DNA of 64,000 nucleotides from Paenibacillus dendrobii (GTDB taxonomy: Bacteria; Bacillota; Bacilli; Paenibacillales; Paenibacillaceae): the NCBI RefSeq assembly GCF_009807035.1, contig NZ_WUBI01000002.1, positions 248,001 to 312,000 of the forward strand. Direction: 5' to 3'. Shown here in pieces: positions 44,101 to 51,870 of the stretch. Under the pieces are notes generated by a model that saw only the letters and a program-made list of their open reading frames with translations, was not told the origin of the DNA and ran no database searches. Within the stretch, counting starts at the first letter, position 1. Each line of letters begins with the position of its first letter. Made by a program: the position numbers and the translations under genes.

Positions 44101-44626
44101 TACAGCCAAAGAAGCATGGAAAAATTATCTGAGTAATAAGCAATCAGCAGAATCAATAACACAACAAGTTATTAATTTAAATAGAACTAACCCTAACTCA
44201 CCAGAAATTGCTAAGTTAAAATCTCAGTTAGACACATTAAAACAGCAAAACGATTCTATGCGGACTCAATATGGGTTTCCAGATGGTAGTTATAATGAAT
44301 TGAAGAATAAGAATATTTTCTCGGCTGAAACAGGTGGTATGACTCCAGCATTTACAGGTGGAAAGTTTCTTTTAGCACATGAGAAGGAACTAGTGCTAAA
44401 CAAAAATGATACTGCTAATCTAATTACCGCTGTAGACATTACACGGAATATGGTTAGCGGTCTGAAAAATTTAACATCTCTGCTTTTGCCAAAATCACCA
44501 TCCCCTGCTCTCGCAGGTGGAGTAGAAATTAAACAAATTATTATCAACGCGAATGACAAAGAATCAGGAGAAAGCATTTATAAGAAATTCGCAAAAGAGG
44601 TATCGAGGAATATGAAAAGAAACTAA
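38117..44626 (+). CDS. Tail tape measure protein with NlpC/P60 peptidase domain (2169 aa)
   Basis: TTG start after AAAGGGAAG. Long coiled coils cover most of the chain and should set tail length. Hydrophobic segments lie near residues 680-700 (FGALFAGVAGAAALA) and 775-810 (ATMAILTGGLIVLAGIFVTV). An NlpC/P60 cysteine peptidase domain at about 1330-1460 has Cys1367 in SDCSQFVQEMF and His1419 in ASHVGIYTG, plus a third polar His in MGNHG. The C-terminal TGGMTPAFTGGKFLLAHEKE is typical of tape measures. The domain would cut peptidoglycan stems during DNA entry; SPbeta YomI also carries wall hydrolases. Confidence 0.9.
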   Translation: MNEDLRILISVGLKSTTVTDINKELEKLAKDTSLQKLNVKINIDESFTKSINSFIEVTKKLDQALQQQNQIVKENITTYAKLDGSIEKVREKHLANGTIITQTNKKIDEHNQKLKQETQAYDDQRKTIQQFEKELVGFNKLKTQTVKNGAGEIAGYRNTYVSPTGQQLTVNADAEGIVKKSTQTRDYLLQMGDIQKIEDARIKSELRVRDEERKVNEAQQKAIQKSADADREAHNKKLSQLREFQRKAEETYAKIGSQKLTIDNAQKLDGTIAQVRSLDVNDANLTSKMRNISNGFKDISASAKEGSTRLRAFVDSAGKLAAHVPVFMAVHTAIYGVFNAISEGFRGMIDIEAKMAGYIQTNETYFKSLTGEGLDQKKINDQTQQFILTAHELGAEIGEVTESARLWGRMYKDVGVVQELVRQSTMLSTVDLVSLEDATKSMESVLAQYGVQLKNVAAAQLYGNRILDSWSKVAHDTMAPARDLGAAFERTGKIASETGVSFDFLNGLVSSGMRNTALSGENLGNMWKTVLGTIRTGKAVAEIEKLGVATKEVVDGTEQWRKAEDILLDLSIAVTDKNYDLTKSYADISRGVYQYAKLAASLNAGDILRGTAASISSSGETLEYLKVQMDTIQRKSSQVKTSFLEIFNTAGNDGLRSSLKNILDIIDRLLIGITKMPPGLIEFGALFAGVAGAAALAKQPVLNLIKTIDYYRTARVASAAATAAETTANTTNIVSAEGQILATVQKTVATEAETAAIGMQTAATATATTVANGFTASAAAATATMAILTGGLIVLAGIFVTVALNAGKAEKQHRDNVQTIKDEIAANNQLISQYKRQSEFVPKAAKAYKAYNDMINKGSLNAKQQADAQKQLIEVEKALTETLADQDLSRLKSQLNRTDVDYQKAIENEIDLLNQKTEAQRKSNKEEINRLQSEGEKSIASKYDEILKKEKELTKYKELNKYRGEGVEFRQLQEQLEKLKNEYASLKKEQQGYDEQLLQLNSDQIDQLSAKLGTVTENADDAAEAINTLFENIDGYADDVKTLNQTIDKLNKGQSLNSEEVYDLVKKYPELAGHVKKTTEGWKLELDAIKNLRKDKIKFANEDIEAQKKNSLNTLNESLKRIKIYGLELQTINNIQDAKKEINKLNDTTNPLLKDESYLGGLENIGANSKHGSPFSDWNRQLNDSRKQSASEAKSLLQGYVDSQEKIEKQMNDLLLSMSNDDFGIGEESKKNNKELNDSFSETNEILTATQKRLREIQTELEKLNNKRSKIKKGSEEYRKSLQEEIKLLKEQKNLYEDGINNPEKLVSTKVTTSSKSSTGSSSSSSTSVSNLIANAQSLQGKLTYKQISGEFKGTYDQFVNRALSDCSQFVQEMFKQFADVKLPRTAAEQFKKGTKVEKSDLQAGDLVFFNTTGKTASHVGIYTGNGKFIQMGNHGLSEQSLDSKTWTETYKYDGARRVSAGGVTTTPKSSSSSSPKTSTKNASQSDLDAAAETAKQKTEEANAKIYQLTIDIIQDVVTESENRIDRFSTLIAQSQGRQSRYSEDSANWRKEESSQSSYLQEQQKEIENQNKQLDKLVKENAITSGEFDKQKAANSEKWWDYEKQIQEKRFNVISSYLKEYDGKIDKVKTQFDEASAKMGLMTEGTKEYNDALQDQIPLLRNEQQLHQQKIDLINKQLSSDKLTAAQKAELITQLHTETAAWLDNESAIKSNIERLADLRKSAADKIISDYKAMIEKQRDLELSAFDQQKEAEDKRHEQIKKNLEEENKLYEDIINPQIKALDRQNSSDDHESELNNKLKDRQKLQDEINKYSLDESIEGKAKKKQLQEQLYAKDEEIAKFKLDRERELRKQSLQDQLDDHKNQSDQIADNEDKLNKEINDNIDQEKKAVEQKYKDILENDKKYYDLKQGLLSNDSSVVNSTLAELQLGYDTYFGQLKDHVFDTNQEFENLNYTLQQSLEMLKKYSGGDYSEQNDFPSGYTPPSSTPSSGSNNNNTAKEAWKNYLSNKQSAESITQQVINLNRTNPNSPEIAKLKSQLDTLKQQNDSMRTQYGFPDGSYNELKNKNIFSAETGGMTPAFTGGKFLLAHEKELVLNKNDTANLITAVDITRNMVSGLKNLTSLLLPKSPSPALAGGVEIKQIIINANDKESGESIYKKFAKEVSRNMKRN

Positions 44627-44632
44627 AGTATT

Positions 44633-44660
44633 GCGGCGGGATTATGTCTCGCCGCTTTTT
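44633..44660 (+). terminator. Intrinsic terminator after the tape measure gene
   Basis: GCGGCG (44633-44638) and CGCCGC (44650-44655) followed by TTTTT. Confidence 0.75.
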
Positions 44661-44676
44661 ACTGTGAGGTGAAAAT

Positions 44677-45450
44677 ATGACAATAGCTGAAAGTCTATAT
44701 TTTGTTTATGACGGAGTTCGAAGTGATGAGATGGGGCTTTTAAATGTAAACATGCAATCTGGAATGCTTGAGGAAATATTCCTACCAGAACAATCCATAA
44801 CCGAAGTAACTATTAGAGGAAGAGATACACCATATTTTATTGAAACAAAGAGATCTCCATTTACCCTTAGTTTGTCTTTCGCTTTTGAAGATACTTTTGA
44901 TGAGGATAAGATTAGGAGCATTGTGAACTGGCTTTCTAATCAGCCATATTATAAGCCACTTTATTTCTCAGACAATTTAAACAAATGGTATTACACCATT
45001 TATACGGGTGAAGCCAAGCTTCTTCATAATGCGTTGAAACAAGGCTACATTACAATTGAAATGAGAAACATTAGCCCTTATACATACTCACCAATTTATC
45101 AGTCAGGTGTCTTTGATTATTCAAACAATGTACCTGAAGGTTCAGAGTTTGTTTTGAACAATACTGGAACACTTAATTGTAAACCCTTAATCAGAATAGA
45201 AAAAGTTGGATTAGGTGAAATCAAAATCGTTAATTACTCAAATCGTGGAGAAACTTTTTCAATTATCAATTTGGTTGAACGTGAGATTGTTGATATCGAT
45301 TGTGAGCAAGAAGATATTACTTCAGATATCCCGTTAACTTACCACTTTGATAATGCTACTGGTAACTATCCGAGTTTTGTTCCTGGTATGAACTTCCTTA
45401 GAGTCTATGGTAATTGCAAGATTCAATGGACTTATCAATTTGCACAATAG
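44677..45450 (+). CDS. Distal tail protein (Dit) (257 aa)
   Basis: ATG after GTGAGGTG. Length and pattern of siphovirus Dit proteins: FVYDGVRSDEMGLLNVNMQS at the N-terminus, a beta-sandwich middle (FIETKRSPFTLSLSFAFEDT) and a C-terminal galectin-like part (ENGTLNCKPLIRIEKVG-type segment near 165). It forms the hexameric hub between tail tube and tip and directly follows the tape measure. Confidence 0.85.
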   Translation: MTIAESLYFVYDGVRSDEMGLLNVNMQSGMLEEIFLPEQSITEVTIRGRDTPYFIETKRSPFTLSLSFAFEDTFDEDKIRSIVNWLSNQPYYKPLYFSDNLNKWYYTIYTGEAKLLHNALKQGYITIEMRNISPYTYSPIYQSGVFDYSNNVPEGSEFVLNNTGTLNCKPLIRIEKVGLGEIKIVNYSNRGETFSIINLVEREIVDIDCEQEDITSDIPLTYHFDNATGNYPSFVPGMNFLRVYGNCKIQWTYQFAQ

Positions 45451-45471
45451 GATAAAAGGAGATCTGATTAA

Positions 45472-48201
45472 TTGATTACAACTGTAAGTGGAGAAATAAT
45501 TAAACCTAAGTATTATTTGTGTAAACCTGACTTGCATCGAACTACAATAGCGCACTTGAAAGAAGTGATGCACGATTCACAGAAGATTGCATTAAATGGA
45601 TTGAATCAATTAGATTTTTCTCTTCCGATCTTTATGAACAATACGAGAAACAAAAAGAGAAATAAGAATATTGATTTAATCAAGGAACACTTCTTGATTA
45701 GAGTGGAAAAAGGAAACGACACAGAATATTACATTATTGATAAAGTATCGAAAATAATGGATGATTCCGATTCTGTAGCGGTTGAATGTTACAGCTTGCC
45801 ATATGAATTATCCTTTAAACTGATCAAAAATTATAGTGTTGTTTCGTATAATACCTCTCAATTGTTAGTGGATATGTTGAAGGAAACCATTTGGAACATT
45901 GGCTACGTAGATGCACAGTTTGACCTAAAATACCGATCCTTTGACTTCAACGGAAATGTTAAGGAAGCGATTTATGAAATAGCCGATAGGTTTGAAGCAT
46001 TAGTTATTTGGGATACCATCAAAAGAGAAGTAAGTTTTTATAATCCCGATACATACGGTATGAACAAAGGGTTTAAAACTAAGTATGGCAAGCTTATGAA
46101 GGGCGTAACTCAGGAACTAAATCTTGATGAATTTTGCACTCGACTTAAACTGTTCGGTAAGGATGGAATGTCAATTCAGGCAGTCAATCCTTTAGGAAGC
46201 AATTTCATTCAGGATTTTTCTTATTTTATGTATCCTTTTGCTATGGATAACAGCGGTAAAATCAAATCCCATAGCTTATATATGAGCGATGAATTGTGTG
46301 TTGCCTTGACAAAATATAATAAGCTAGTTGAAAGTAAATCAGGAGAGTTCTCAAATCTATTGACACAAAAGAATCAGTTAGATACTACTCTAGCTGCGAA
46401 ACAAACTGAACTATCTACTTTGAACACCGAGTTTAATATAATTTCTGACAAGCTAGATACAGCTAATGGAACTGGCCAACCAACGGGTGATTTGATTGCT
46501 CAGAAGAATAATAAACAAGCTCAAATTGATGCTAAACAAGCCGAAATCACTTCGGTCAATAATCAGATTAATTCTCTTATGTCCACTATTCAAGCATTGG
46601 GTAACACATTGAAAATGGAGAATAATCTAACCGCTAATCAATTGATCGAGTTGAATCAGTTCATTATTGAAAAAGAGTTGTCGGATGAGAATTACACAGA
46701 TGCCAAGGACTTATATGAAGATGGAAAAAAGAAGTTTCAGAAGATACGTGAGCCTAAAATTATTGTAACTGTTTCCCTGGTTAACTTTTATGAAATCATG
46801 ACTGAAAAACATAACTGGGATAAGTTAAGCATTGGGGACGTAATTACTGTAGAACACGAAGATTTAGGAATACATATTAAAGCAAATGTTACTGAGATTA
46901 ATCCTAATTATGCTGAGTCCGATATTAATTTAACTATTTCGAACGCTGCCGAATTGTCTTTGGATGATCAATTTATGAAAGACCATAAGAATAATATCAG
47001 TACATCTAATACAGTCAACATGAATCATTACAAATGGGATGATGCCAAAGCAACTGCTGATGATGTATCGACAATTCTAAATAACACATGGGATGCTGTT
47101 AAAAGGGATATTACTGCAGGAGTTAATGAGGATGTAAGCATCAGCAGACGTGGAATCATTATAAGAGATCCAAAAGACCCCAAAAAACTTTTGATCATGC
47201 AGCATGGACAAATTGCCCTCTCCAATGATAATGGTAACACATGGAAAACTGCCATTACTCCCGAAGGGGTATTTGCCGAGAGATTGGTTGGCAAGATCTT
47301 ATTGGGGAATAAACTTATTATTTCTGACGATGATGGGACATTTACTATTGAAGGCAACCTATTAACCATTAAAGATAAGACTGGAACTGTTAGGATTCAG
47401 CTTGGCGAGTATCAAAAAGATAAGTATGGGCTAAAAATTGTAGGTAAGAGCGGAAAGGTTGTATTAGATGAGGATGGAATTTTACAGACTGACACTATTC
47501 AGTTAGCGGATAATGTTGATTCCACTCATTCACTAAAATTGAAATTCTATATTGATGATAATACAATGCGAATTGACAAGGTAAAATTGAATTTTAGTCT
47601 TGAGCGCTTCAGGGCTTATAGTAAAAGTGTTGCCTCTGGCGGTGGAGGATCAACAACATCGGCATCTGGCGGAGGAGATTTAACAACAACAGATTTTGAA
47701 CAGATCAACTTGACTACTACTGGCCCACAAAATATTTCTGGAAGCACTCAAACTGAGGGGAGTTATACTGGAACTGGAGGACACAATCATGGTATCAGCG
47801 AAGGAACGCGGTTGGCAACGCATCCAACTTCAAGTGGTGGCTATGTGACATGGGTATCTTCTGGTAATCATTCTCACCCAATCTCTCTTCAATCTCACTC
47901 ACACAGTATTTCAATGCCCCAGCATAGACATGGCCTTTCTATCCCCAATCATACACATCAAGTCAACATACCATCGCACACACATGACATAGATTATGGT
48001 ATTTTCGAGAGTTCCTATGCATCAGGTGTTCAAATTAAAATAGATGGTATTGTTCGAAATGGCACCATTTACTACAGCGATAGCAATGTAGATATTACTC
48101 AATGGATTCAAACATCTGGATGGCATACCATTGAACTATCTTCTAATCAATTAGGTAGAATCAATGCTAGTTTGTTTGTAAGAACATTTGTTGGTTCTTA
48201 A
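45472..48201 (+). CDS. Tail-associated protein (Tal/prophage endopeptidase tail family) with HxH needle (909 aa)
   Basis: TTG start after AAAGGAGAT. Residues about 1-500 match the prophage tail endopeptidase/gp27-like hub (FLIRVEKGNDTEYYIIDKVS; YDADR-type barrel region; SIGDVITVEHEDLGIHIKAN). A Gly/Ser/Thr-rich linker near 720 leads to a beta needle with six HxH motifs (HNH, HSH, HSH, HRH, HTH, HTH; residues about 771-838). In T4 and related fibres, HxH triplets bind iron along the trimer axis. The final 70 residues form a beta cap. It probably pierces or binds the cell wall. Confidence 0.8.
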   Translation: MITTVSGEIIKPKYYLCKPDLHRTTIAHLKEVMHDSQKIALNGLNQLDFSLPIFMNNTRNKKRNKNIDLIKEHFLIRVEKGNDTEYYIIDKVSKIMDDSDSVAVECYSLPYELSFKLIKNYSVVSYNTSQLLVDMLKETIWNIGYVDAQFDLKYRSFDFNGNVKEAIYEIADRFEALVIWDTIKREVSFYNPDTYGMNKGFKTKYGKLMKGVTQELNLDEFCTRLKLFGKDGMSIQAVNPLGSNFIQDFSYFMYPFAMDNSGKIKSHSLYMSDELCVALTKYNKLVESKSGEFSNLLTQKNQLDTTLAAKQTELSTLNTEFNIISDKLDTANGTGQPTGDLIAQKNNKQAQIDAKQAEITSVNNQINSLMSTIQALGNTLKMENNLTANQLIELNQFIIEKELSDENYTDAKDLYEDGKKKFQKIREPKIIVTVSLVNFYEIMTEKHNWDKLSIGDVITVEHEDLGIHIKANVTEINPNYAESDINLTISNAAELSLDDQFMKDHKNNISTSNTVNMNHYKWDDAKATADDVSTILNNTWDAVKRDITAGVNEDVSISRRGIIIRDPKDPKKLLIMQHGQIALSNDNGNTWKTAITPEGVFAERLVGKILLGNKLIISDDDGTFTIEGNLLTIKDKTGTVRIQLGEYQKDKYGLKIVGKSGKVVLDEDGILQTDTIQLADNVDSTHSLKLKFYIDDNTMRIDKVKLNFSLERFRAYSKSVASGGGGSTTSASGGGDLTTTDFEQINLTTTGPQNISGSTQTEGSYTGTGGHNHGISEGTRLATHPTSSGGYVTWVSSGNHSHPISLQSHSHSISMPQHRHGLSIPNHTHQVNIPSHTHDIDYGIFESSYASGVQIKIDGIVRNGTIYYSDSNVDITQWIQTSGWHTIELSSNQLGRINASLFVRTFVGS

Positions 48202-48210
48202 AAAATGGTC

Positions 48211-48238
48211 ACACTTTTTTATATAAGCGTGACCATTT
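48211..48238. terminator. Bidirectional terminator between convergent genes
   Basis: ATGGTCAC and GTGACCAT flank a loop with TTTTTTA, ending near 48238 between the Tal gene and the minus-strand secreted-protein gene. Confidence 0.65.
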
Positions 48239-48243
48239 ATAGT

Positions 48244-49014
48244 TTAATCAACAAACCAGTTTCCCAAAGCATCACTGCTTTGCGATGTTCCGACATTTGG
48301 ATAATAAGCTATTTCTTTAATTTTAAACGATTGAGTTGACTGATAATAGATGTATCCTGTAGCTGTTTCTGATTTATTTAGAATACTTCCTTTGTATTGG
48401 TTCCCGTCAACATCCATAACTACTGTATTACCTAAAGTATTGATTATATTGTCACTTAGAATAGAGTCTGTTTTAAATGTAAACAAACTTCCCAGATTAG
48501 ATATTCCTCTATCTACAGCGTTGTTAGAAATAGATAAATGAATTTTAAATCCTTTGGAGAATTTCAAATTCCCTACTGTTTCACCATCTGGCATATACTC
48601 AACCTTATCAATTTTTACAGTTAAACCGTCTTTAGTGATTGATTCACCAAGCTTTAGCTTTTGAACTACTTCTGATTTAGCTTGCTCGGATGGAGTTGAT
48701 GGTGTAATTGTTGCCTGAGACGAAGAGGAATCATTAAATTTTTCAGGGTTCTTAATATTAATTGCATCATTCGTTTTATCATAACTTACATCTAGTCCAA
48801 GTGACCTTCCTATCTCTCCAACAGGTAAATAGTTGAGGTTGTTATATTCAAGTGGTTGAGTTTTCAATTGCACCTTCTCACCATTCAGAATAACAGATAC
48901 CGTGTTGTTAACTTTGGCAGAGATGGTCTTCACTGCACTCGCTACTACAGGTGATCCAACTGAAATAGTGAGGCCAAGTGCTAAACCTGTGATTAAATAA
49001 CCTACTTTTTTCAA
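48244..49014 (-). CDS. Prophage moron: secreted copper-amine-oxidase-like-domain protein (256 aa)
   Basis: Sec signal peptide at the N-terminus (YLITGLALGLTISVGSPVVA), then a copper amine oxidase N-terminal-like stalk domain: VSVILNGEKVQLKTQPLEYN, YLPVGEIGRSLGLDVSYD. This domain is very common in Paenibacillus surface proteins and is not itself an enzyme. A Ser/Thr/Pro linker leads to a beta domain of unknown role (KSETATGYIYYQSTQSFKIK). It is opposite to the late operon, so probably expressed in the lysogen and shown at the cell surface. Confidence 0.8.
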   Translation of the reverse strand: MKKVGYLITGLALGLTISVGSPVVASAVKTISAKVNNTVSVILNGEKVQLKTQPLEYNNLNYLPVGEIGRSLGLDVSYDKTNDAINIKNPEKFNDSSSSQATITPSTPSEQAKSEVVQKLKLGESITKDGLTVKIDKVEYMPDGETVGNLKFSKGFKIHLSISNNAVDRGISNLGSLFTFKTDSILSDNIINTLGNTVVMDVDGNQYKGSILNKSETATGYIYYQSTQSFKIKEIAYYPNVGTSQSSDALGNWFVD

Positions 49015-49097
49015 ATTTGTTCACTTCCTTTTGTGGTTACTATGTACTAATATATATCGTCAATTATAAGAAATAATTGATACATTTACCAATGTTT

Positions 49098-49132
49098 AAA
49101 GTCGTTCTGTTTTGAACGACTTTTTCGTTTTT
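49098..49132 (+). terminator. Intrinsic terminator directly before the tail fibre gene
   Basis: AAAGTCGTTC and GAACGACTTT (49098-49107/49114-49123) with a TTTTTCGTTTTT tail. No plus-strand gene ends near it; the last one stops at 48201. It may act as an attenuator in the fibre leader or end a short RNA. Confidence 0.7.
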
Positions 49133-49158
49133 CTTGAATTAAGAAAAGGAGGAGTCTT

Positions 49159-51078
49159 ATGTCATCGTTTGATTACCAGAATAGTACAATCACAAAATAT
49201 CGAACTGGTACTAGTGATGATCCATTTATCGATATAATCGAGACTAAAAAAGTTATTAATGGTCAGATACAACTTAATGAAATACCCATTTTATTAAATA
49301 AAGTAAGAATCAATTATATGTTTGAAGTTCCCAGTACATACACTGATACATTGAAAGAAAAGGAATATCGAGTTGATTACTCTGAAGGTATTGTCTCCTT
49401 TCACCCTTCTGCCGAAGGATTAACATTAGATTTGAATTATAAAGGTCGAGGAAATCATTATGTAAGTGCGGCAAGAATTTGGACTAAAGAGCATGATGGT
49501 GAGGTTCTTGAGACTTTAGGAGATATTTTAGAAGTCGGCAAAGATGCAATAGGCAACATCCAGGAATTATCCGAGCTAATGAATAATGCAAAGACGGCAA
49601 TAGTAGATGCTAACACAGCTACTCAAGAAGCCCATGATGGTGCAACTAAAGCAAACGAAGCTGCGACAGGGGCAAATAGTCAAGGTAAGTATGCTAAAGA
49701 CCAGGGTGATTATGCTAAGACTCAAGGAGATGCAGCGAAAAAGTCCGCTTCGGATACGGTTATTGCAACTGGAAATGCTAATCAAGCTACAGATAAGGCG
49801 AATCTTGCGACTACCACAGCAAATACAGCTCACGACTTGGCTATTGATGCAGCAGCTAATGCGAATCAAAAAGCCAATTACGCCCAAGAGCAAGGAGACT
49901 ACGCTAAGACTAGCACTGATGAACTGGTTGAAATCGGAACATCACTAGCTAATAAGGGTATCTACGATAACTCAATTACATATAAACCTTTAAATATTGT
50001 AGTGTACAGTTCAGGAGTTTATCAAAACACCCAAGAATGTAAAGGAATTCTCCCTACTAACTCAAATTACTGGCAACTTTTGATGCAGACGGCAACTTCG
50101 GTTACGTGGGATAGTGTTGTCGGTAAACCAGATGTTGATGGTCATATTAATAACACGAGTAATCCTCATAAAGTTACAGCTGCCCAAGTAGGCGCTTATT
50201 CTAAAGCTGAATCCGATGGCAAGTATGCTACTTCTACGAATTTAACCGCTCATACAAATGACACCAATATTCACCTTCAAACAGGTGAACGTACAAAATG
50301 GAACGGAAAGCAAGATGCGTTAGGATTTACACCTGAGGATATCTCAAAGAAGGGCAAAGCCAATGGATATGCAAGCCTTGATTCGAGTGGCTATGTCCCA
50401 TCCTCTCAACTCTCCCTTCCCTCCAATCTTGAAACAACAACAGGGGCTCAAGCAAAAGTAGATGCCCTTAGTGGCGCTGGGAATACGAAAACGGTGAAAC
50501 AAGTGGACGACGCAGTTACTGCGCATTTGGCGGATACCACGAAGCACATTACAGCAGCGGAACGAACCAGTTGGAACAATGCAGTAACTGATATCGGAGT
50601 TAAAGGAAATCTAAATACATCCGCAAAGAGTAACCTTGTCGCAGCAATAAACGAGCTTTTTACATCTGTCGCTAATGGGAAAAATAGTATCGCTTCCGCC
50701 ATTAGCGGCAAGGGGATTTCGGCTTCAGGAAGTGATGAGTTTTCAGCACTAGCGGCCAAGATAGGGCAGATCAATACTGGAATAGCATCTGTTCAGGGTG
50801 TTGTTACCGGGAACGCAGATAAAAATTTAATTATCCCAACTTCGTTTCCCGTAAAGGTAGCGATTTTATGGAAAGGTACTAGTAATATCTCTGGAACCAC
50901 TAACGGGGTTGTGTTTGGAAAACTAATTGATGGCTTTAATACTGGGACTCTCTTTTGGGGGACTGGTGGTACAACAGGTACCGATACTTTATACAATCAA
51001 ACAAACAGCTATTATCCAGGAAGTGTATGCTGTCTTGCAAACAAGTTTCCTGGTGACTGGAATTACATTCTTATTTAA
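49159..51078 (+). CDS. Tail fibre/receptor-binding protein (639 aa)
   Basis: ATG after AAAGGAGGAG. An N-terminal attachment domain (about 1-110) is followed by alpha-helical coiled-coil repeats with the period QGDYAKTQGDAAKKSA (residues about 130-260). Then come typical fibre repeats such as NNTSNPHKVTAAQVGAYSKA and TTKHITAAERTSWNN. The C-terminal 110 residues are a Gly/Thr-rich beta tip ending FPGDWNYILI. It lies between Tal and the lysis cassette and would recognise a cell-wall glycopolymer. Confidence 0.8.
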   Translation: MSSFDYQNSTITKYRTGTSDDPFIDIIETKKVINGQIQLNEIPILLNKVRINYMFEVPSTYTDTLKEKEYRVDYSEGIVSFHPSAEGLTLDLNYKGRGNHYVSAARIWTKEHDGEVLETLGDILEVGKDAIGNIQELSELMNNAKTAIVDANTATQEAHDGATKANEAATGANSQGKYAKDQGDYAKTQGDAAKKSASDTVIATGNANQATDKANLATTTANTAHDLAIDAAANANQKANYAQEQGDYAKTSTDELVEIGTSLANKGIYDNSITYKPLNIVVYSSGVYQNTQECKGILPTNSNYWQLLMQTATSVTWDSVVGKPDVDGHINNTSNPHKVTAAQVGAYSKAESDGKYATSTNLTAHTNDTNIHLQTGERTKWNGKQDALGFTPEDISKKGKANGYASLDSSGYVPSSQLSLPSNLETTTGAQAKVDALSGAGNTKTVKQVDDAVTAHLADTTKHITAAERTSWNNAVTDIGVKGNLNTSAKSNLVAAINELFTSVANGKNSIASAISGKGISASGSDEFSALAAKIGQINTGIASVQGVVTGNADKNLIIPTSFPVKVAILWKGTSNISGTTNGVVFGKLIDGFNTGTLFWGTGGTTGTDTLYNQTNSYYPGSVCCLANKFPGDWNYILI

Positions 51079-51093
51079 TGGTAGGTGATTTAA

Positions 51094-51567
51094 TTGGAGA
51101 CACAGCAAATCATCGAACGAGGCAGAGTTATTTTTTATGATGTAAATAATGGACAAATTCTTGAAATAATTCCATCGATGAGGGGGCCATTTAAACCCAA
51201 AACAATTGATGAATATATTTCGATGTACCCTCTGCTTCGCGATAGAGATCGAGATTCTTACGGACATTTGGAACTTGATTTTGGACAATATGATGAGGAT
51301 TTCGCACAAGCAAATGGATACTGGGTCAATCCCGGTACAAGGCAGTTAGAATTTTCGTACCCCGATCCAAATACACCTGATCCAGAACAACCGCCTATGC
51401 ACCAAAAGCCGCTGACTGAGCAAATCGAGAATTTACAACGAGAGAATACTGAGTTGAAACTAGCGTTGACAGAACTAGCGGAAACAAACGAATCCGACAA
51501 ACTGAATATGCAACTTGCGATTACAGAACTGGCTGAACTCGTAGTAGGGGGTGATCAAGTTGGCTAA
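51094..51567 (+). CDS. XkdW-position baseplate-region protein (157 aa)
   Basis: TTG start after TAGGTGAT. A beta N-terminal part (GRVIFYDVNNGQILEIIPSM), an Asp/Pro-rich linker (PDPNTPDPEQPP) and a C-terminal coiled coil (TEQIENLQRENTELKLALTE). Proteins of this layout precede XkdX genes in Bacillus and Paenibacillus phages; the exact role is not known. Its stop overlaps the next start. Confidence 0.65.
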   Translation: METQQIIERGRVIFYDVNNGQILEIIPSMRGPFKPKTIDEYISMYPLLRDRDRDSYGHLELDFGQYDEDFAQANGYWVNPGTRQLEFSYPDPNTPDPEQPPMHQKPLTEQIENLQRENTELKLALTELAETNESDKLNMQLAITELAELVVGGDQVG

Positions 51568-51673
51568 AATTTATTATGATTTGATCAAGATTAATATGAA
51601 AAAAATCGAAGATGTTCCAACTCGCTGGCGTGCTGATGTACAGGCCATGCTCGAATCAGATGTAACAGAGTAG
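51560..51673 (+). CDS. XkdX-family protein (37 aa)
   Basis: TTG 51560 after GGGGTGAT, overlapping the previous gene by 8 nt. KIYYDLIKINMKKIEDVPTR then WRADVQAMLE is the XkdX pattern, a small conserved protein after fibre genes of Gram-positive phages; role unknown. Confidence 0.75.
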   Translation: MAKIYYDLIKINMKKIEDVPTRWRADVQAMLESDVTE

Positions 51674-51695
51674 GATGATAATACGCAGTAAGAAC

Positions 51696-51811
51696 AAGCG
51701 CTAATAGGCGCTTTTATTTTGCACAGCAATTACTTATAAAATGGACATTTCATCAAGAAAAGAGAGTTAAAAAGTCCTTATTTTATAAGGGTTTTTCAAA
51801 CTCTCTTTTTT
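51696..51811 (+). terminator. Two terminators before the lysis cassette
   Basis: AAGCGC/GCGCTT (51696-51701/51708-51713) with TTTATTTT, then a larger hairpin with outer arms AGAGAGTT/AACTCTCT (51761-51768/51799-51806), inner CCTTAT/ATAAGG and a TTTTTT tail. Confidence 0.75.
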
Positions 51812-51870
51812 ATATTTTCAGCTCTCCCCTATTCTATTTTTACAATTAAACATAAATCGGAGGAAAGATT

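Noticed and set aside
49159-51078. Diversity-generating retroelement target in the fibre
   Set aside because: No reverse transcriptase gene and no template-like near-repeat of the fibre 3' end was seen.
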